A stretch of DNA of 64,000 nt from Prevotella sp. (GCA_017619375.1 JAFZSL010000007.1:186001-250000); one strand, 5' to 3'; shown: positions 8,440 to 16,838, counted from the first letter of the stretch. Notes: generated by a model not told the origin, from the sequence alone. Numbers and translations: made by a program.

Positions 8440-10506
8440 TCATTTTGATGGTTCCACGTAAATTCGTGCATCCACGGCGACAACCCCGTTCTCATCAGCA
8501 AGCAACGGGTTGATGTCCATCTCCTTGATCTCAGTGGCGAAGCGAAGCAACGTGGAGAGCCTGACTATCACCTCGGCGAAACGGGCTTCGTTGATTCCCG
8601 CCTGCCCACGTGTGCCTTTGATGATCTTATAAGCCCTCAGTGAATGGATCATGGAATATGCCTCACCGTAAGACAGAGGAGCAAGGCCGCTGCTCGTGTC
8701 TTTCAACACTTCAACGAAGATGCCTCCAAGTCCGCATAGGACGATATGTCCGAAACGTGACTCGTATTTCGCTCCTACAAACAGTTCTGTGCCGTGAAGC
8801 ATCTTCTGAACCATCACATGGGTGGCTCCTTCTATGTTCATCAAACGTTCAAACTCCAACTTGAGATGCTTTGAGCCCTTGATGTCGAGAGCGACACCTC
8901 CAACATCACTCTTGTGCACGGGACCCACCACCTTTGCCACAACAGGATATCCAATTCGTTCGGAGAACGCAACCAGTTCTTCCACGTCGTTGCCGACCAT
9001 CTCTTCCACCATGGGGATGCGTGCGCACCCAAGCAGGTCATGCACAAGGCTGGGGGAGATGTATCCGCTCTCATGGATGCCGGAAATGATGTCGCGGATG
9101 CGAGGCACGTCAACTCCGAACAACTCTATCTCTGGAGGGGCGGGGTAGGGGGTGCGCATCACCTGGGTGAGAGCAGTGGCAAGGGTCACTTCGTCGCTGA
9201 AATTGACATGGCCTTTGCGCAGGAACTCTTCCACTTCAGGGCCGGCGGTATGCAGACTTGGCAAGATGGGGAAGACAGGTTTTTTGCATTCGGCTATCTT
9301 CTTGTGAAGCACGTCATAAGTCTCATATAGTTGCACCAGGCCGGGAGTGCCGAAAATGACCATTATCGCGTCGATATTGTCAAAACGATGCTCGCAAAAG
9401 TCGATAGCGGTCCCCAATTGCTCAGGCGTGCCTGTGGCGAGGATGTCAATAGGGTTGGTGACGGAAGACCCAGGGAAAAGATGGGCTTTCAACTCTTCGC
9501 CAGCGACTGCGTCAACAGGAGGAACGGAAAGGCCACCCTTGGACAATGCGTCGGTGAGCATTACCCCGGGACCGCCAGCGTGGGTGACAATGGCGAAATT
9601 CTTGCCTTTCAATGGGGGCAAGGTGAAAATACACCCCACCGTTGTCAACTCCTCGCGGGAAAAACATCTGACAATGCCGGCTTTGCGAAACAGGGCCTCG
9701 ACGGCGGAGTCGCTGCTGGCTATGGCTCCAGTGTGAGAGGAAGCCGCCCTGCTGCCACTCTCCGAGCTTCCTGCCTTGATGGCGGCGATGCGACATCCTT
9801 TGCGGATGAGCGAACCGGCATGGAAGAGCAACTTGTCAGGATTGGCGATATTTTCTATGTAAAGCAATTTCACAAGCGAGTCACGCTCAGGGTCGAAATG
9901 TTCGTCCATGTATTGGAGTACATCTTCTATTCCTATCTGCTTGCCATTGCCAATGCTCCATACTGAATTGAATTGCAAGCCTTTGATGACTGCTGACTCT
10001 AATATGAAAACGGCTGTAGCACCAGAACCGGAAATAAAGTCCACACCCTTCGGATTGAGATGGGGGATGGGTTTGGTGAACACGCTGTGATGCCAGGCGT
10101 TTAAAAGACCTATGCAGTTGGGTCCTATGAGTGCGGCGCCATAACGCTCGCAAGTATCCAATATGTCTTTCTCCAATGCTGCTCCGGCTTCTGTTTCCTC
10201 GCCAAAACCGGCAGAGATGATGATGAAGGCACGAACATCCTTCTCTGAAGCAAGAAGCTTGACTATGGAAGGGCATAACTTGGCGGGAACGACCAATACG
10301 GCAAGGTCTGTAGGAGGAAGTTCTTTCGCATCATGGAACACTTTGATGCCTTGCACCTCGTCTTCCTTGGGGTTGACAATGCGCAGCACACCTTGATAAC
10401 CGCCATTGATGATGTTGCGCACTACGGCGCCACCAGGCTTGTGGATGTTGTTGGAACCGCCGATGACGACGATGCTCGAAGGGGTGAGAAGTTGTTTGTT
10501 GATCAT
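8440..10506 (-). CDS. Acyl-CoA synthetase, NDP-forming (acetate-CoA ligase, ADP-forming type)
   Basis: 688 residues, with alpha and beta modules fused in one chain. Residues about 1-130 form the CoA-binding Rossmann domain (SSIVVIGGSNN), followed by succinyl-CoA ligase-like domains with the phosphohistidine His258 in SSHTGAIAS, and a C-terminal ATP-grasp domain from about 465 (YPVVAKVVGPVHKSDVGGV, EMDINPLLADENG). The family converts acyl-CoA, ADP and phosphate to acid, CoA and ATP. With the nearby arylacetate-CoA ligase it suggests handling of acetate, branched or aryl acids from amino acid fermentation; acyl specificity cannot be read from sequence. It starts 59 bp after the yjbQ gene on the same strand. 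Confidence 0.93.
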   Translation of the reverse strand: MINKQLLTPSSIVVIGGSNNIHKPGGAVVRNIINGGYQGVLRIVNPKEDEVQGIKVFHDAKELPPTDLAVLVVPAKLCPSIVKLLASEKDVRAFIIISAGFGEETEAGAALEKDILDTCERYGAALIGPNCIGLLNAWHHSVFTKPIPHLNPKGVDFISGSGATAVFILESAVIKGLQFNSVWSIGNGKQIGIEDVLQYMDEHFDPERDSLVKLLYIENIANPDKLLFHAGSLIRKGCRIAAIKAGSSESGSRAASSHTGAIASSDSAVEALFRKAGIVRCFSREELTTVGCIFTLPPLKGKNFAIVTHAGGPGVMLTDALSKGGLSVPPVDAVAGEELKAHLFPGSSVTNPIDILATGTPEQLGTAIDFCEHRFDNIDAIMVIFGTPGLVQLYETYDVLHKKIAECKKPVFPILPSLHTAGPEVEEFLRKGHVNFSDEVTLATALTQVMRTPYPAPPEIELFGVDVPRIRDIISGIHESGYISPSLVHDLLGCARIPMVEEMVGNDVEELVAFSERIGYPVVAKVVGPVHKSDVGGVALDIKGSKHLKLEFERLMNIEGATHVMVQKMLHGTELFVGAKYESRFGHIVLCGLGGIFVEVLKDTSSGLAPLSYGEAYSMIHSLRAYKIIKGTRGQAGINEARFAEVIVRLSTLLRFATEIKEMDINPLLADENGVVAVDARIYVEPSK

Positions 10507-10565
10507 AGTTGTGAGGTATGGATTACAGGAGAGGGAGACTGAATCTCCATTCCTTCGATATTTGG

Positions 10566-10976
10566 TTATTCAATAATGGTGGCTACAATCTTGCGGCTGC
10601 CGCCATGGTTGCGAAACTCGCAAAGATAAATGCCTTGCCATGTGCCAAGGTTCAGTCTCCCGCCTGTGATGGGGATGGTGATGTCGACACCTGCAAGACA
10701 AGCCTTTGCGTGGGCAGGCATGTCGTCGCTGCCTTCAAGGGTGTGTAGGTAATAGGATTGGTTCTCTGGGACGAGATGATCGAATATGGCGGATAGGTCG
10801 CGACGCACGTCAGGGTCGTAGTTCTCGTTGAGACTGAGTCCACAACTCGTATGCTTCACAAACAGATGCAACAGCCCCGCCTTGGGCAAATGGGGCAGCT
10901 GGCGTGTGATTTCACTGGTCACCAGATGACAGCCTCGAGGACGCGGACTCAATGTGACTTCCACTTGTTGCGTCAT
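10566..10976 (-). CDS. yjbQ: YjbQ / UPF0047 family protein
   Basis: 136 residues, standard length. The family motifs HTSCGLSLNENYDPDVRRDL, EGSDDMPAHAKA and LGTWQGIYLCEFRNHGG are all present. Members show weak thiamin-phosphate synthase activity in vitro, but the real role is unsettled. Its ATG overlaps the TGA of the upstream bcp gene (ATGA, 10973-10976), so the two are translationally coupled. Confidence 0.93.
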   Translation of the reverse strand: MTQQVEVTLSPRPRGCHLVTSEITRQLPHLPKAGLLHLFVKHTSCGLSLNENYDPDVRRDLSAIFDHLVPENQSYYLHTLEGSDDMPAHAKACLAGVDITIPITGGRLNLGTWQGIYLCEFRNHGGSRKIVATIIE

Positions 10977-11428
10977 GATTCGGACAGTATTTGATTGGCG
11001 TGGTCTTTCGTCTTGATTTTCTTGGGACCTATGATGCGCTCCACGATGCCCTCGCTGCTGATGATGAACGTGGTGCGGAAGGTGCCGAAATACTTGCGGC
11101 CATACATGCTTTTCTCACCCCATACGCCGAACTTCTCCACAAGGGTCTTCTCCGTGTCGGCGATGAGATGGAAAGGCAGTTCATGCTTGGCTATGAACTT
11201 CTGATGTGATTTGGCATCATCAACACTAGCTCCCAGTACTGCATACCCCGCAGCAGAAAGGTCTGTCAGGTGGTCGCGAAGGTTGCAAGCCTCTGCCGTG
11301 CATCCTGATGTCATATCTTTAGGGTAGAAATACAGCACCAATTTCTTGCCATTGAAATCACTAAGGCGAACCTCATTGCCATTCTCGTCAAAACCCAGAA
11401 TCTCGGGCACTTTGTCTCCTATTTCCAT
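10973..11428 (-). CDS. bcp: Thioredoxin-dependent thiol peroxidase (Bcp/PrxQ)
   Basis: 151 residues, typical for Bcp. It reduces hydrogen peroxide and organic peroxides using thioredoxin. The motif MTSGCTAEACNLRD carries the peroxidatic cysteine (TSGCT) and the PrxQ-type resolving cysteine five residues later. The ATG at 11426-11428 gives the canonical start MEIGDKVPEILGF; an open extension to 11569 has no family resemblance and crosses the promoter box at 11461-11469. First gene of an operon with yjbQ and probably the acyl-CoA synthetase. Confidence 0.95.
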   Translation of the reverse strand: MEIGDKVPEILGFDENGNEVRLSDFNGKKLVLYFYPKDMTSGCTAEACNLRDHLTDLSAAGYAVLGASVDDAKSHQKFIAKHELPFHLIADTEKTLVEKFGVWGEKSMYGRKYFGTFRTTFIISSEGIVERIIGPKKIKTKDHANQILSES

Positions 11429-11460
11429 TGTCTTATCGTGTTTATCGTGTTTATTGACAT

Positions 11461-11469
11461 GCAAAAATA
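11461..11469 (-). promoter_or_regulatory. Promoter -7 box for bcp
   Basis: Minus-strand TATTTTTGC fits TAnnTTTG and lies 33 bp upstream of the bcp ATG. It supports the short start chosen for bcp. Confidence 0.55.
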
Positions 11470-11562
11470 CTATTTTTCTTCCAAATAACCCTCTCGGATT
11501 CATCTTCTTTTTTGTTTTCATGCAAAAAAAACATAAGGAAGAATAAATCTGCTTGCAAAGAT

Positions 11563-11594
11563 TTTGCATAATGATGGAAAAATGCTATTTTTGC
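11563..11594 (+). promoter_or_regulatory. Bacteroidetes-type promoter for the repeat protein gene
   Basis: TTTG at 11563-11566 and TATTTTTGC at 11586-11594 are separated by 19 bp, the standard -33/-7 arrangement. The ATG of the downstream gene follows 55 bp later. This promoter is divergent from that of bcp. Confidence 0.7.
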
Positions 11595-11648
11595 AATGTG
11601 ATAAGGATACCACATATGATTTGGAATCATTTCAAAAACAGCATAACA

Positions 11649-12539
11649 ATGAAAAATCACATCATCACGCTTTTCGCATTCCTCGCATTCAGCATTGGAG
11701 CCAACTCCATGGGGTTCGACCAGGCTCGCCATGAAGCACTTTTCCTCACCGACAAGATGGCTTATGAGCTCAACCTCTCTTTGGAGCAGATGGAGGCAGT
11801 TTACGAAATCAACCTCGACTATCTCTTAAGTGTCAATCGCAGTCAAGATATATTCGGCATCTATTGGGACCGACGAAATGCTGATATGAGGTATGTACTC
11901 AGCAGGAACCAATATGCCAGATTCATCAACACCAACTATTTCTACAGACCGCTCAATTGGGTGCGAAATGCTTGGAGTTTGGCCCTTTATGGCATTTATG
12001 CCGACCGACACGCTTTCTACTTCGGTCGTCCTAATGCATGGTTTTCGTTCCGAGGAGGAAGAAACACGGGAGTAAGTCATTACAGCGGGCGAAACTTCTT
12101 CCCTCCCCAAGGGAATGGCAGGCCTGCCACAGGACATACACCTCCACCAACTGGAAATCACAGACCTGGGAACGGAGGGCATAACCCCGGTTACGGTAAC
12201 TCTCAGAACGGCGGCAACCGTCCCGGTTACGGCAACTCTCAGAATGGCGGCAACCGTCCCGGTTACGGCAACTCTCAGAATGGCGGCAACCGTCCCGGTT
12301 ACGGCAACTCTCAGAATGGCGGCAACCGTCCCGGTTACGGTAACACTCAGAACGGCGGCAACCGTCCCGGCTATGGCAACTCTCAGAACGGCGGCAGCCG
12401 TCCCGGTTATGGCAACTCTCAGAACGGCGGCAACCGTCCCGGTTATGGCAACTCTCAGAACGGTGGCAACCTTCCCGGCAACGGCAACTCTCAGAACGGC
12501 GGCAACAATTCACCCAGCCGTCCCAGCCGCACTCGCTAA
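11649..12539 (+). CDS. Secreted protein with nine 12-residue Gly/Asn-rich repeats
   Basis: 296 residues. The signal peptide MKNHIITLFAFLAFSIGANS is followed by an aromatic-rich domain (about 20-160) in which LTDKMAYELNLSLEQMEAVYEIN recalls the helical LTxxQ-type segments of periplasmic CpxP/Spy proteins, though I would not assign it to that family. From about residue 183 the chain is nine copies of GNSQNGGNRPGY with small variations, ending in SPSRPSRTR. The repeat part is low-complexity, extended and probably surface-exposed or periplasmic. Upstream ATGs at 11553 and 11571 lie at or before the promoter boxes, so 11649 is preferred. Confidence 0.85.
   Translation: MKNHIITLFAFLAFSIGANSMGFDQARHEALFLTDKMAYELNLSLEQMEAVYEINLDYLLSVNRSQDIFGIYWDRRNADMRYVLSRNQYARFINTNYFYRPLNWVRNAWSLALYGIYADRHAFYFGRPNAWFSFRGGRNTGVSHYSGRNFFPPQGNGRPATGHTPPPTGNHRPGNGGHNPGYGNSQNGGNRPGYGNSQNGGNRPGYGNSQNGGNRPGYGNSQNGGNRPGYGNTQNGGNRPGYGNSQNGGSRPGYGNSQNGGNRPGYGNSQNGGNLPGNGNSQNGGNNSPSRPSRTR
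12195..12518 (+). repeat. Nine tandem 36-bp coding repeats
   Basis: Each unit is 36 bp and encodes GN(S/T)QNGG(N/S)RPGY. The units are nearly identical at the DNA level, with mostly silent T/C and G/A changes; the eighth and ninth diverge (NLPGN, NNSP). Copy number could change by recombination or slippage without altering the frame. Confidence 0.9.
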
Positions 12540-12617
12540 TCACACCATATACAAATAGTACATATCAGGCGGATTTGCATTTGCAGACCCGCCTGAAATA
12601 TTAGAATCAAGATGCTT

Positions 12618-12806
12618 TCATTTATATTTGCAAAGTTTGCAAAGCATCAGAATCTCATCATTATCACGTAGGTTCATGCCATTACCCAGGTATAATTCCC
12701 ACACGTCGCTTCTGCTTTTCGACGGCCGACGGGCTAGCTGATGCTCCCGCTGCTGAGGCCCGGCCGCAGGAACAAGTCCCAATTTTCTCGCATTTTGCTT
12801 TTTCAT
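12618..12806 (-). other. GC-rich patch with a possible 62-residue ORF
   Basis: This lies in the 434-bp gap between two plus-strand genes. Around 12716-12775 base composition is far more GC-rich than the AT-rich surroundings. A minus-strand frame starting MKKQNARKLGLVPAAG and ending LMLCKLCKYK is open, but a second minus frame is open too and neither resembles a family I know. It may be a small gene, a repeat element or debris. Confidence 0.25.
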
Positions 12807-12836
12807 AGTCTGTTGCTTCAATTTTTCGCACATTTA

Positions 12837-12869
12837 TTTGCTCATTTGAAAGAAAAAGAATAATTTTGC
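12837..12869 (+). promoter_or_regulatory. Bacteroidetes-type promoter for the beta-barrel gene
   Basis: TTTG at 12837-12840, a 20-bp spacer and TAATTTTGC at 12861-12869 match the -33/-7 consensus. The start codon follows at 12974, giving a leader of about 100 nt. Confidence 0.7.
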
Positions 12870-12973
12870 AATTTGTAGGGATTGATTGGTTTACATTCAT
12901 TAAAAAGAAAAGGAAACAGGACCCATTTGGGACCGATTTCATATTGATCATTCACTTAAATTTTTAATTAAAG

Positions 12974-13579
12974 ATGAAAAAATTCTTATTTGCAGTAGCC
13001 ATCATGATGGCATCTACCAGTGCTTTCGCACAGTCACAACATGAGCCAGGCTCATTTACCATCCAGCCACGTATTGGTTTCAGTGCAGCCGACTTCAACA
13101 ACACCAAAGACACCAAGGCCCGCGTAGGCTTGGTCGTAGGTCCGGAATTCGAATACACCCTGAGCAACCGCTTCAGCATCGCAGCAGGCATCAACTACTC
13201 ACAGCAAGGTGCAGAGTTGGACAATACCGATATCGTTTTCAAGAATGATTATCTTACCGTACCCATCACCGCTAATTTCTATGTGTTGAAAGGATTTGCA
13301 TTGAAGGCAGGTATTCAGCCAGGAATGAATCTTGACTACAAATTGGAGAACGACGGCAAGGAACTGGATACAGTCGACGACCTTGTCAAAGCATTCGATT
13401 TAGCAGTGCCCGTGGGATTGTCTTATGAGTTCCCATTTGGCCTTGTACTCGATGCTCGTTACACTTTAGGCCTCACCAAGATTTTCGACGAGAAAAAATT
13501 TCAAGACAAAGGATTTGACCTTGACAGCAAGAACCTTACCTTCCAATTCACCTTGGGTTACAAGTTCACCTTGTTTTAA
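12974..13579 (+). CDS. Outer-membrane beta-barrel protein (PorT-like fold)
   Basis: 201 residues. The signal peptide MKKFLFAVAIMMASTSAFAQ is followed by alternating strands with repeated aromatic/glycine patterns (FTIQPRIGFSAADF, KARVGLVVGPEFEYTLSNRFSIAAGINYSQQG with later GLVLDARYTLGLTK) and a C-terminal strand FTLGYKFTLF ending in Phe, as expected for outer-membrane insertion. This is the small 8-10-strand barrel type common in Bacteroidetes; specific role unknown. It has its own promoter and a strong terminator. Confidence 0.85.
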   Translation: MKKFLFAVAIMMASTSAFAQSQHEPGSFTIQPRIGFSAADFNNTKDTKARVGLVVGPEFEYTLSNRFSIAAGINYSQQGAELDNTDIVFKNDYLTVPITANFYVLKGFALKAGIQPGMNLDYKLENDGKELDTVDDLVKAFDLAVPVGLSYEFPFGLVLDARYTLGLTKIFDEKKFQDKGFDLDSKNLTFQFTLGYKFTLF

Positions 13580-13630
13580 TCTGTAATCAAGTGATGGTGC
13601 CTTTGTTGGCTTCATCATGGACTATTTCAT

Positions 13631-13672
13631 AAAAGTTCTGCTCATTCGCGTACGAATGAGCAGAACTTTTTT
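13631..13672 (+). terminator. Rho-independent terminator after the beta-barrel gene
   Basis: A perfect 18-bp inverted repeat (13631-13648 with 13653-13670) around the loop CGTA, with A-rich and T-rich flanks that are part of the stem. Because the stem begins with AAAA and ends with TTTT it can also stop transcription from the opposite strand. Confidence 0.9.
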
Positions 13673-13764
13673 GTGTTGCCAAGGTTGAAGATTAAGAATG
13701 AGTCCACCGGAGCCTCTTATGATGTCTCTAAAAGTGTGTTTGGCGTAGTTCAACCAGCAACAAT

Positions 13765-15285
13765 TTATGGTCTGACAATCTTTTGCTGATTTTCAATCAC
13801 GATGCCGCGTGTGTCGCCCGTAGCAGGGGTTCCGTCGAGGCGGTAGGCTTGAGTTGAAGATGTTGAGGACGGTTTGGAGACACGGCTTTCAGGGATGCCT
13901 GTAGTGACGCTTACATACTCGGCACGGGCTGCAGCAATCATGTCGAGGAAGGCGGGGGCGGCATGCAAGCGGGCAACGAGGGCAGAGGCGAGTTGACGGC
14001 TGGCCTCGATGTCGGTGTACCAATGGTAGCCCACGATAAGTCGGTTATGACCATATTCATAGCCACGTCGCAGAATCTCGTCCTGATGTTCTGGTGCCAC
14101 CTCGGTCATTACCAGAGCCTCTGTCCATCCCAAGTTGGTATGGCCCGACGGGAAACTACTCTTACCACGCTCTTTCTCCTCGTCGCCAGCCACGGCTGAT
14201 GGTTCACCCAGCTGTACGAAGGGACGTTTACGGAAACGGATGGGTTTCAGGCGGTCGGCGGTCTCGCTTGCCTTATCGAGCACGTGACCCAGCAGTCGGG
14301 TGATGGCAGGTGTCTGCTCGTCGCTGATGGTGATGCCGATGGCCTCGCCCATTACCTTTTGCATCATGGCTACGCTATATTCGGCCTCGATGCTTGCCGT
14401 TTCGCCGCGCTCGGTGCCGCGCAACGGCTTGTTGTTCCAGTAGAGCATGATGTCTGCCATGTAGCGTGGGGAGACGGTGTCGACGGGGTTGTTCAAGAAG
14501 CGTTCACCGTGGGGCACATCAGCCTCGGCGGCAGGGTCATAGTCGCTGGGCAGCCCCTTGAGGCGGGCATACTCCGCGCGGGCTTCGCAGACGTCCTGCT
14601 CAAATTCGGGCTCGCAGTGTGCTCGGGCGATGGCTGCGGCACCACAGAGGTATCCTGCCGTCACGTCGCTCTGCCAATGGGCATTGACGATGATGCGGTT
14701 CTCGCCATACTCATAGCCGCGTCGTAGGATGGTGTCTTGTAGCTCTGGCCACATCTCGGCAAAGGCAAGTGCCATGGCCCATCCGGAGGCCGTGTGTCCC
14801 GACGGGAAGGAACCGTCGTCGAGCATTGCTTCCATATCGTCATACTTTCCCAATGGTGTCTCGTTCATCACCTCGAAGGGCCTCTTGCGCTTGTATTCCA
14901 ACTTAGGTCTTATTGTGGATGTAACTCCAGTGACAAACGATTTTGCTAAGAAGCGGTAGATGGCAGGTGTCTGTTGGGCGCTGATGGTGTCAAGTTCAAG
15001 TACTTGGGCCATGATTGAGGCCAAAGCGTCGAGCTCAAGACGTGATTCAAGACTGGCACGTGCGCCACGTTCGGTCGAAGCCATTGTCTTGCTCCACTGC
15101 CACTGTGCCACATCGTCGAGAAACGCTGCGCTTGACGAGTCAGGCGGCGCGGGTAGGAAAAGGCATGCGTTGGGCAACTGTTCGGCGACGACATAAAGAC
15201 TGTCTTTGGTTGTTTGTGCACCGATATTTATAGCACCGCATATTGTAAAGATGGCGATGAGCATCCAAATTCTTGCTTTGTTCAT
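13765..15285 (-). CDS. Secreted tandem-PAP2 acid phosphatase (class A NSAP-like)
   Basis: 506 residues with two PAP2/class A acid phosphatase domains. Signal peptide ends near residue 24. Domain 1 has KRKRP (132-136), SFPSGHTASG (His164) and ENRIIVNAHWQSDV (His203, Asp207). Domain 2 repeats the set with FRKRP (351-355), SFPSGHTNLG (His382) and HNRLIVGYHWYTDI (His421, Asp425). Both copies therefore keep the residues needed for phosphoryl transfer. Usual family members have one domain of about 250 residues, so this is a gene-internal duplication. The tail YRLDGTPATGDTRGIVIENQQ resembles Bacteroidetes C-terminal sorting-like tails. Likely releases phosphate from organic esters outside the cytoplasm. 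Confidence 0.9.
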   Translation of the reverse strand: MNKARIWMLIAIFTICGAINIGAQTTKDSLYVVAEQLPNACLFLPAPPDSSSAAFLDDVAQWQWSKTMASTERGARASLESRLELDALASIMAQVLELDTISAQQTPAIYRFLAKSFVTGVTSTIRPKLEYKRKRPFEVMNETPLGKYDDMEAMLDDGSFPSGHTASGWAMALAFAEMWPELQDTILRRGYEYGENRIIVNAHWQSDVTAGYLCGAAAIARAHCEPEFEQDVCEARAEYARLKGLPSDYDPAAEADVPHGERFLNNPVDTVSPRYMADIMLYWNNKPLRGTERGETASIEAEYSVAMMQKVMGEAIGITISDEQTPAITRLLGHVLDKASETADRLKPIRFRKRPFVQLGEPSAVAGDEEKERGKSSFPSGHTNLGWTEALVMTEVAPEHQDEILRRGYEYGHNRLIVGYHWYTDIEASRQLASALVARLHAAPAFLDMIAAARAEYVSVTTGIPESRVSKPSSTSSTQAYRLDGTPATGDTRGIVIENQQKIVRP

Positions 15286-15416
15286 AGTTATTATTGTCTG
15301 ATGGTTGTTTTGTCTTGTATGGATTACGCGCCCTGGTTGCCATTATCTTCGCTACATGCTGTCAGTATGAAACCGTTTGCGAGGATGGCGGTCAACATCC
15401 ATGAATACTTCTGTTT

Positions 15417-16562
15417 TTATTTGCTGAATAATTCGTCAAGTAAGGTATAGAAAGAAGGATCCTCTCCCACGATGGTCCTTACAATCTTGCCATCGGGGCC
15501 GATGATGATCTTGGTGGGGAAGCCGCTGACGCCATAGTCGGCAAGGAGCGTGGATTCCTTAGGACAGTAAACATGGAGCCAGGGCAGATCATGCTTCTTG
15601 ACAGCATCCTTCCACTTCTCCTCGGTGTCGTTGCAGTCGATGCCGAGGATTTCAAACTTGCCGGGATATTTGGCGTAGTACTCCTTCATTTGGGGGAATC
15701 CCTTGATACACCAGATGCACCATGAACCCCAGAAGTCGAGGATGACGTACTTGCCGCGCAGCGAGGTCAGCGAGAGGGGCTTGCCATTCAAATCGTTGAG
15801 TGTGAACACGGGAGCCTCGAGGCCTGCAGCCTGTTTCTTCTGTGCTTCCAGGTCTTCTGCCTCTTCCTTGAGACGGTCTTCCGCATCCTTCACCCAACTG
15901 TCGTAGAGCGGCCTCATGCGACCCTCGCGCACTGACACATCGAAGAGAGAGAAAACCTCCTTCATCTTGTCCAAGCCATTGACACTCTTGAGAAGCCAAA
16001 TGGCGGCTTCCTGTTTGGGATGTGCCTTGACATAATCCACCAAAGTCTGCTGGTAACGGTCGTAACAGGGGGTGTATACTTCATTGTAATACTTGCTACG
16101 TTCCTCCTCGCTGACATTGTTGTCGGCTTTAATTTGCCTGTATTTGGTGGAAATGTCGCGAAGTTCCTTGCTCGCATTCTCGTCAAAAAGGTCCATTTGA
16201 TGGTATTCGGCATAGAATCCTGTGCCATCCACATCGAAGCGGGTGTTGTCTTTATCCCACACGCGCACCGATTCGCCACCTACCAAGGGGATGGTGTAGA
16301 AATGCGGGGCTTCCATGTCGCCACGTAGCAATCTGGGTTGCAACAGCAAACCCGCACATGGTGTATCCACCTCCAGCTCGAATTCAAATTTGCCGTCCTT
16401 GCCGATAAAGGTCAGCTCTTCATGGCCATGCCGATAGACTACGACCGTGTCGCCAAAATCAACTAGGTCGAGTTTCACCTTCAACGTGTTGTCACCGTTG
16501 TTTGCAGCCCATCCGCACAAGGAGATGGCTGCGAGCATCATTCCCAGAAAATAATTCTTCAT
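15417..16562 (-). CDS. TlpA-like periplasmic thioredoxin with N-terminal DUF4369-like domain
   Basis: 381 residues. Signal peptide MKNYFLGMMLAAISLCGWAA, then a beta-rich domain (about 25-125) and a helical linker (about 125-250) as in the common Bacteroidetes DUF4369-thioredoxin proteins, then an AhpC/TSA-type thioredoxin domain from about 255. The active site is FWGSWCIWCIKGFPQMKEYY, a WCxxC redox pair; the cis-Pro region is GVSGFPTKIIIG. It should reduce or exchange disulfides in the periplasm. Confidence 0.9.
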   Translation of the reverse strand: MKNYFLGMMLAAISLCGWAANNGDNTLKVKLDLVDFGDTVVVYRHGHEELTFIGKDGKFEFELEVDTPCAGLLLQPRLLRGDMEAPHFYTIPLVGGESVRVWDKDNTRFDVDGTGFYAEYHQMDLFDENASKELRDISTKYRQIKADNNVSEEERSKYYNEVYTPCYDRYQQTLVDYVKAHPKQEAAIWLLKSVNGLDKMKEVFSLFDVSVREGRMRPLYDSWVKDAEDRLKEEAEDLEAQKKQAAGLEAPVFTLNDLNGKPLSLTSLRGKYVILDFWGSWCIWCIKGFPQMKEYYAKYPGKFEILGIDCNDTEEKWKDAVKKHDLPWLHVYCPKESTLLADYGVSGFPTKIIIGPDGKIVRTIVGEDPSFYTLLDELFSK

Positions 16563-16651
16563 GTTATTTCATTATAATTTCACATTTATACCAAAATATT
16601 CTTCTAACGGACAGATAGGGTCCGTGTAATGATTTGCTTGCATGCAGCGTA

Positions 16652-16659
16652 CAAAGTTA
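16652..16659 (-). promoter_or_regulatory. Promoter -7 box for the TlpA-like gene
   Basis: Minus-strand TAACTTTG followed by T fits TAnnTTTG. It lies about 90 bp upstream of the start codon at 16562. Confidence 0.45.
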
Positions 16660-16690
16660 CTACATATATTACAAATAACTTAATAAAATA

Positions 16691-16756
16691 TTGGGAGTTT
16701 TAGGGGATTAAAGGAAGTTATAGGAAGTTTTAGGAGATTATAGAGAGTTTTAGAGA
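16691..16756. repeat. Degenerate 10-bp-period tandem array
   Basis: Six to seven units in exact 10-bp register: on the plus strand TTGGGAGTTT, TAGGGGATTA, AAGGAAGTTA, TAGGAAGTTT, TAGGAGATTA, TAGAGAGTTT and a partial TAGAGA. Consensus is roughly TAGGRAGTTT. It is not coding. The period equals about one DNA helical turn. It lies between the TlpA-like promoter and a GC-rich hairpin. Function unknown. Confidence 0.75.
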
Positions 16757-16767
16757 CCATAAATAAC

Positions 16768-16804
16768 AGCGCGGCCTCCATGTGGTGCGCATGGAGGCCG
16801 CGCT
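16768..16804 (-). terminator. GC-rich 15-bp hairpin, probable terminator of the small ORF
   Basis: Inverted repeat AGCGCGGCCTCCATG (16768-16782) and its complement (16790-16804) around a 7-nt loop. It lies 34 bp beyond the stop of the minus-strand small ORF at 16839. There is no long T-run, only a T/A-rich stretch on the minus strand, so termination is probable but not certain. Confidence 0.55.
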
Positions 16805-16838
16805 GAAAGATTTCTGAAGATGTTGTTCAAAGGTGTTC

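Noticed and set aside
9331-9966. 211-codon frame antisense to the acyl-CoA synthetase
   Set aside because: Shadow frame of a well-conserved gene; no start signal or domain.
12031-12543. Antisense frame rich in CRRSESC repeats
   Set aside because: Complement of the 36-bp coding repeats; the plus-strand product has a signal peptide and promoter.
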